The notes under the pieces were generated by a model. The model searched no databases and had not been told where the DNA came from. It saw nothing but the letters and a program-made list of their open reading frames with translations. 30,981 nt of DNA from a virus: IMG/VR virus record IMGVR_UViG_3300027909_000053, positions 1-30,981 of that record. The stretch is one strand, 5' to 3'. The position numbers and the translations under genes are program-made. Positions 28,530-30,981 of the stretch are shown in pieces (the first letter of the stretch is position 1; each line of letters begins with the position of its first letter).

Positions 28530-28819
28530 CAGGCCCTCCGGCGCCGCGCTCGCGCGCTCGCGCGGCCGGCGGCTTGGTGGGTGGGGCTCGCCGAGTAGCG
28601 TTGGACCTCCCGGCGGCGCACGACGACCCGCTGGGCCCCGCCCGCGACCGGGCAGAGGTGCCCGTGCTGAATCGCGTACTCGGCGAGCTTCCGGTGGCAC
28701 CGGGCGCAGTATCCAGGCAAATCGCCCCGCCAAATCGCGGCTTTGAGGCTCCCGCGCGCGATCTTCACCTCCCGAGCGGCCTCGGTGAGCGTCAGCCAGC
28801 CGTCCGACGGGATTCTCAG
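28529..28819 (-). CDS. excisionase-type HTH protein with Cys/His insertion, probable CTG start
   Basis: The HTH_17 pattern WLTLTEAAREVKIARGSLK followed by AAIWRGDLPG begins before any ATG in this frame. The only in-frame codons before the upstream TAG are GCC, then CTG at 28819, and GGAGG lies at 28834-28830 with a ten-base spacer, so CTG is the most likely start. GTG 28768 would delete the first helix. After DLPG the wing carries an unusual insert with CARC (38-41), H52/H54 and C56, compatible with zinc binding, before RVVVRRREVQRY. The family includes phage excisionases and regulators. It is coupled to the second HTH gene. Confidence 0.6.
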   Translation of the reverse strand: MRIPSDGWLTLTEAAREVKIARGSLKAAIWRGDLPGYCARCHRKLAEYAIQHGHLCPVAGGAQRVVVRRREVQRYSASPTHQAAGRASARARRRRA

Positions 28820-28920
28820 GGCCTAGGAGCCTCCAGGGGCTCCGGGGAGGGGTAGGAGGCCGGGGGAGGCCAGAAAACGCGCTGGAGACCGGCCCAGCGC
28901 CCCACAGAGCGCATTCCGCG

Positions 28921-28970
28921 ACGGTTCCGACGACATGGACACGGTTCCGACGGCATTCCGACGGCATTCT
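28921..28970. repeat. short direct repeats (ACGGTTCCGACG and GACGGCATTC)
   Basis: ACGGTTCCGACG occurs at 28921-28932 and again at 28941-28952, exactly 20 bases apart. GACGGCATTC occurs at 28949-28958 and 28960-28969, 11 bases apart. The spacings of 20 and 11 place copies on about the same face of the helix, as for protein-binding sites. Confidence 0.65.
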
Positions 28971-29038
28971 AGCTCGACTCTGGCTCAGAGGGCGACTTTG
29001 GGGGCTTTTTGGGGGGTGTGACACCGGGGTGGGACACC

Positions 29039-29055
29039 CCTATCCTACGGATAGG
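29039..29055. promoter_or_regulatory. inverted repeat CCTATCC-TAC-GGATAGG
   Basis: Two perfect seven-base arms with a three-base loop. On the plus strand the right arm is directly followed by AGGAATC and ATG 29063, so a hairpin would tie up part of the AGGAGG ribosome site. As double-stranded DNA it could also be an operator for one of the HTH proteins. Confidence 0.5.
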
Positions 29056-29062
29056 AGGAATC

Positions 29063-29113
29063 ATGCGTCCCACCCCCCTTCCTCCACGTATCCGTGAAAT
29101 GGATTCCGAATAG
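29063..29113 (+). CDS. possible 16-residue leader peptide
   Basis: ATG 29063 has an excellent ribosome site (ATAGGAGGAATC ends right before it). The frame reads MRPTPLPPRIREMDSE and then TAG. The strong site in front of so short a frame is unusual and suggests a regulatory leader or simply chance in a purine-rich operator. No downstream plus-strand gene was found to be controlled. The reading frame itself is plain; its use is uncertain. Confidence 0.25.
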   Translation: MRPTPLPPRIREMDSE

Positions 29114-29131
29114 GGCCAAGGTCAACGGGTT

Positions 29132-29150
29132 TGTCCCAGGGGGTGGGACA
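29132..29150. repeat. inverted repeat TGTCCCA-5-TGGGACA
   Basis: TGTCCCA (29132-29138) and TGGGACA (29144-29150) are a perfect inverted pair separated by five G. The same heptamer occurs singly at 29030-29036 (as TGGGACA) and in each unit of the tandem array downstream, so it is a recurrent binding element of this region. Confidence 0.65.
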
Positions 29151-29185
29151 CGAATGTTTGCATATTCATTGCGTAGTTACGAATC

Positions 29186-29218
29186 TTGTCCCACCCTTGT
29201 CCCACCCTTGTCCCACCC
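29186..29218. repeat. three perfect tandem 11-base iterons (TTGTCCCACCC)
   Basis: TTGTCCCACCC is repeated exactly at 29186-29196, 29197-29207 and 29208-29218. An 11-base period puts copies one helical turn apart, as in replication-initiator or partition binding sites. The array ends eight bases from the stop of the RepA-like ATPase gene and is next to an AT-rich stretch. Confidence 0.75.
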
Positions 29219-29226
29219 CCCCACCC

Positions 29227-30441
29227 TCACACCGACCAGACTTGCGGCGCCCCGGGTAGGACAGCCCCTGGGCGGAATGGCCCATCGGGTAGCCGGTGCC
29301 GGTTGAGGTGCCGACGCACGGTTTCGACGGGCTCCCCGACCTCCTCGGCCAGCTGGGCGATGGTCGAGGGGCCGATCTGGTTCAGGGCCCGCTGGAGCCG
29401 ATCCCGAAGGCGATCCGGTGGGGGCTCGGGGATGGGGAGGGGGGCGGGAAGGATCGTGGTCCGGTCCCCCTCGTCCGTCAGCTGGAGCGCGAACGGGAGG
29501 GGTTTCCGGGGGAGGTTGTTCGCCTTCACGCAGGCGAAGCTGATCAGGCCGGGGGTCGTCTCGTCGCGGAGGGCGGTCCAGATGAGCCGGGGCCCGGCGA
29601 AGGCGAACTGGCCGCCGAAGGGGCGCGAGGGCCGGCGCTCCCGGGCGTCCTCGTTCGTGGTGTGGGTGATGGTGAGGGTCGCGGCGGGGTCGAAGAGCTT
29701 CAGGGCGTTCCAGAACTCGGCCTGGGCCTCATGCCAGTGGTCGCTGGGCGGGAGCGCGCGGATCTGGCTGTCGAGGACGACCAGCACGACGTGCCTCTTC
29801 GCGCACTCGGCCGCGAGGGTGCGGACGGCGCCCACCAGGGGGCCGCGCATCTGGTAGAACCGGATCGGCGGCGCCGCGATCCCGAAGCCCCGGCAGAGGA
29901 GCCCCAGTCGGGTGTTCGTCGTGGGCCCCGGATTCTCCCAGTCGAGCCACGCGACCTGACCGGCGCGCGTGGGGGCGAGCCCCGGGATGAGGGACTGGCC
30001 GGTCTGGACGCTCACGGCGAGGGCCAGGGCCGTCCAACTCTTCCCGGTGTCCCCGTCGGCCGCCAGGAGGGTCGGCTCGGCCGCGTAGAGCCAGTCGGGG
30101 AGCAGGCCGTCGCTCGGCGGGGTGATGGTGCCATCCAGATCGAAGCCGGGCTCGCCGGCCCGGTGCGCCTCAATGAACCGATAGGAGGCGTCCTCGAGGA
30201 TCTCCCGCCAGTTGAACTCGGGGGCGGCAGCGGTCAGTTCCTTGGCGAGCGCGGTGCGGGCTGAGACGGAGGAGAACTTCCATTCGCAGTGCGTCAGGCG
30301 CTGCCCGTTGAAGATGGCGACCTCGCCATGGACGCCGCCATCGCGGCTGTCTCGGGCATTCTTGAGGATGAAGGTCAGCTGGTTGGGGTAGACGAGGTAG
30401 TAATCGAGTCCGTATCGCTTGAGCGACGGCTCAGGGATCAC
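29227..30441 (-). CDS. RepA-like AAA_25 ATPase/replication protein, 404 aa
   Basis: Counting from GTG 30441, Walker A-like AADGDTGKS lies at 127-135, Walker B HVVLVVLDS at 217-225 and a sensor-like ITHTTN at about 258-263, the order seen in hexameric RepA/AAA_25 helicase-type ATPases. The C-terminus has a winged-helix-like segment (GPSTIAQLAEEVGEPVETVR, about 357-376). The N-terminal 110 residues (YYLVYPNQLTFILKNARD, ECEWKFSSV-like) are not recognised. GTG 30441 overlaps the TGA of the zinc-ribbon gene by GTGA; a longer GTG 30495 start is possible but less likely. The nearby iterons suggest that it works at an origin. It may unwind DNA or load helicase. Confidence 0.78.
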   Translation of the reverse strand: MIPEPSLKRYGLDYYLVYPNQLTFILKNARDSRDGGVHGEVAIFNGQRLTHCEWKFSSVSARTALAKELTAAAPEFNWREILEDASYRFIEAHRAGEPGFDLDGTITPPSDGLLPDWLYAAEPTLLAADGDTGKSWTALALAVSVQTGQSLIPGLAPTRAGQVAWLDWENPGPTTNTRLGLLCRGFGIAAPPIRFYQMRGPLVGAVRTLAAECAKRHVVLVVLDSQIRALPPSDHWHEAQAEFWNALKLFDPAATLTITHTTNEDARERRPSRPFGGQFAFAGPRLIWTALRDETTPGLISFACVKANNLPRKPLPFALQLTDEGDRTTILPAPLPIPEPPPDRLRDRLQRALNQIGPSTIAQLAEEVGEPVETVRRHLNRHRLPDGPFRPGAVLPGAPQVWSV

Positions 30442-30620
30442 GGGCGCGGGTACTCGCCGTACCGGCCGGCGGTGAGCCAGCGCCCGCACGCGCACTGGTA
30501 GGGGGAGTTCGGGGCATCGAGGGGATTGACGGCGCGGCAGACCGCGCAGAGATCGTCCCAGGGTTCCCGGTCGCGGGTCTTACAGCACGGGCAGGACTGC
30601 GCTACACTCGGGGAAGTCAT
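30438..30620 (-). CDS. small zinc-binding protein, 60 aa
   Basis: The start ATG 30620 has GAGGAGG just upstream on the minus strand (30633-30627), so the longer open frame is not used. Three Cys pairs are visible: SCPCCKT (CPCC), LCAVCRA (CAVC) and YQCACGRW (CAC), spaced to hold one or two zinc ions in a ribbon-like fold. The product overlaps the ATPase start by four bases and probably is translated together with it. A role as a DNA-binding or replication accessory is plausible from the neighbour, but no family is recognised. Confidence 0.68.
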   Translation of the reverse strand: MTSPSVAQSCPCCKTRDREPWDDLCAVCRAVNPLDAPNSPYQCACGRWLTAGRYGEYPRP

Positions 30621-30854
30621 CGGCGGCCTCCTCGATCGAGGACGGTGGTGATCAGGACCGGCTTGCGACGTTCGATCGCGGCCGGTCCGTTTCTTTTTGT
30701 TCCGGCTGCGCCTCACGGTACTCCCGTCGCGAACCCGATCGCAAGCGGCTCGACGCGCAAGAAAACTTGACTTCGTCGCCGCGCATGATGTTGAGCAAAT
30801 CGCGGCAACGGATTTCGCCTGATTTCCCGCAGTAAGTCGCGTGTCGTTGTCAAG

Positions 30855-30920
30855 TACTACGGGTGGTATCTCGAGACGTGGACACCACAACGGGTAGTGT
30901 ATGTGCCACCACGGGTAGTG
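30855..30920. repeat. three helically phased repeats (CCACxACGGGTAGTG)
   Basis: CCACAACGGGTAGTG (30885-30899) and CCACCACGGGTAGTG (30906-30920) differ at one base. A third, diverged copy has TACTACGGGTGGTA (30855-30868). The ACGGGT cores start at 30859, 30890 and 30911, spacings of 31 and 21 bases, close to three and two helical turns. They lie directly upstream of a leftward TTGACA, as activator or repressor sites would. Confidence 0.65.
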
Positions 30921-30957
30921 CGGGCGCGAGGCGCGCGAGCGAGCGGGTGAGCCCTGC

Positions 30958-30981
30958 TTCCTAGCTTTTAAAAGCTAGGAA
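30958..30981. repeat. perfect 24-base palindrome at the window end
   Basis: Two 12-base arms, TTCCTAGCTTTT and its exact complement, meet with no loop between 30969 and 30970. It is AT-rich in a GC-rich setting. It ends exactly at the last base of the window, so a full element may be longer. Options are a terminator stem, an operator, a hairpin telomere or an assembly fold-back; the sequence alone cannot decide. Confidence 0.7.

Larger units (their letters stand above)
28820..29226. other. 407-base non-coding region with repeats, candidate replication origin/control region
   Basis: No convincing long gene occurs here on either strand. It contains (a) a cluster of TTCCGACG/GACGGCATTC repeats at 28921-28970, (b) an inverted repeat CCTATCC/GGATAGG, (c) a 16-codon plus-strand micro-frame, (d) TGTCCCA motifs in both orientations, three of them as a perfect 11-base tandem array, and (e) an AT-rich stretch of about 35 bases (29151-29185) in otherwise GC-rich DNA. 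Iterons plus an AT-rich element adjacent to a RepA-like ATPase gene is the usual anatomy of an iteron origin. The alternative is an operator region for the two HTH genes. Confidence 0.5.
30621..30981. other. 361-base non-coding right end
   Basis: No well-supported gene. A weak 44-codon minus-strand frame (30652-30786) has no ribosome site. The stretch holds a perfect minus-strand TTGACA (30853-30848) without a good -10 at 16-18 bases, three related 15-base repeats just upstream of it, a low-complexity GCGCGAG region (about 30925-30945) and a 24-base perfect palindrome that ends at the last base of the window. It is likely the leader/regulatory region for the zinc-ribbon and ATPase genes. Confidence 0.5.

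Noticed and set aside
28530-29024. N-terminal extension of the 85-residue HTH protein to 250 residues
   Set aside because: It reads through the upstream HTH gene in another frame and is low in structure; ATG 28529 with TGATG overlap is better supported.
28921-29218. Possible CRISPR array
   Set aside because: Repeats are only 10-12 bases long and contiguous or 20 bases apart, with no spacer-length units; they are iteron- or operator-like.
30652-30786. Minus-strand frame of 44 residues in the right-hand non-coding region
   Set aside because: No ribosome site, Arg/Ser-rich random-like composition and no overlap signature with the next gene.
30958-30981. Rho-independent terminator
   Set aside because: The palindrome has no loop and no T-run outside the stem on the side that can be seen; the other side is outside the window.

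Overview
This window looks like part of the genome of a short-tailed (podovirus-type) tailed bacteriophage. G+C is high, roughly two thirds by eye, and the host is probably a high-GC Gram-negative bacterium, because two lipobox lipoproteins and a signal-peptide protein are present. The support is a large terminase, portal, scaffold-like protein, major capsid protein, short-tail adaptor, large tail hub and repeat-rich tail fibre in the order seen in podoviruses, with no tape measure, major tail tube or sheath gene. Nearly all genes are on the minus strand and should be read from the right end to the left. Junctions are tight, many being TGATG, ATGA or GTGA overlaps. The left edge cuts an ATPase gene that runs off the window.

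Layout in the direction of transcription. (1) 30981-28272, control and replication: a non-coding right end with a 24-bp perfect palindrome and three phased repeats, a zinc-ribbon protein, a RepA-like AAA ATPase, a roughly 0.4-kb iteron-rich, partly AT-rich region that could be an origin, then two small HTH proteins. (2) 27734-28303: the only plus-strand pair, a coiled-coil protein and a zinc-ribbon protein. (3) 27713-23419, packaging: TerL, an Acb2/Tad1-like nucleotide sponge (predicted anti-CBASS/anti-Thoeris), a zinc-ribbon protein, and portal. (4) 23380-20652: a basic peptide, a virion protein with a zincin HExxH motif, an unknown 362-residue protein and a holin-like membrane protein. (5) 20645-17261, head: a candidate promoter, four small proteins including a scaffold candidate, the capsid protein and the adaptor. 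(6) 17261-7734, tail hub and five large low-complexity proteins that are probably injected internal proteins. (7) 7732-3460, receptor-binding cluster: tail fibre with nine repeats, LamG-like protein and small accessories. (8) 3441-1843: two lipoproteins, a Cys-rich exported peptide and tiny genes. (9) 1852-1: RecB/Cas4-type exonuclease followed by a P-loop ATPase, a likely recombination module.

The clearest biological point is a counter-defence protein embedded between terL and portal. Others are the iteron region beside a RepA-like ATPase, a metalloprotease motif in a likely virion protein, and three separate tail proteins built from tandem repeats with near-exact periods (54 plus 21, 45-49, and 40 residues). 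No lysin, small terminase, integrase, DNA or RNA polymerase, tRNA or CRISPR array was recognised.
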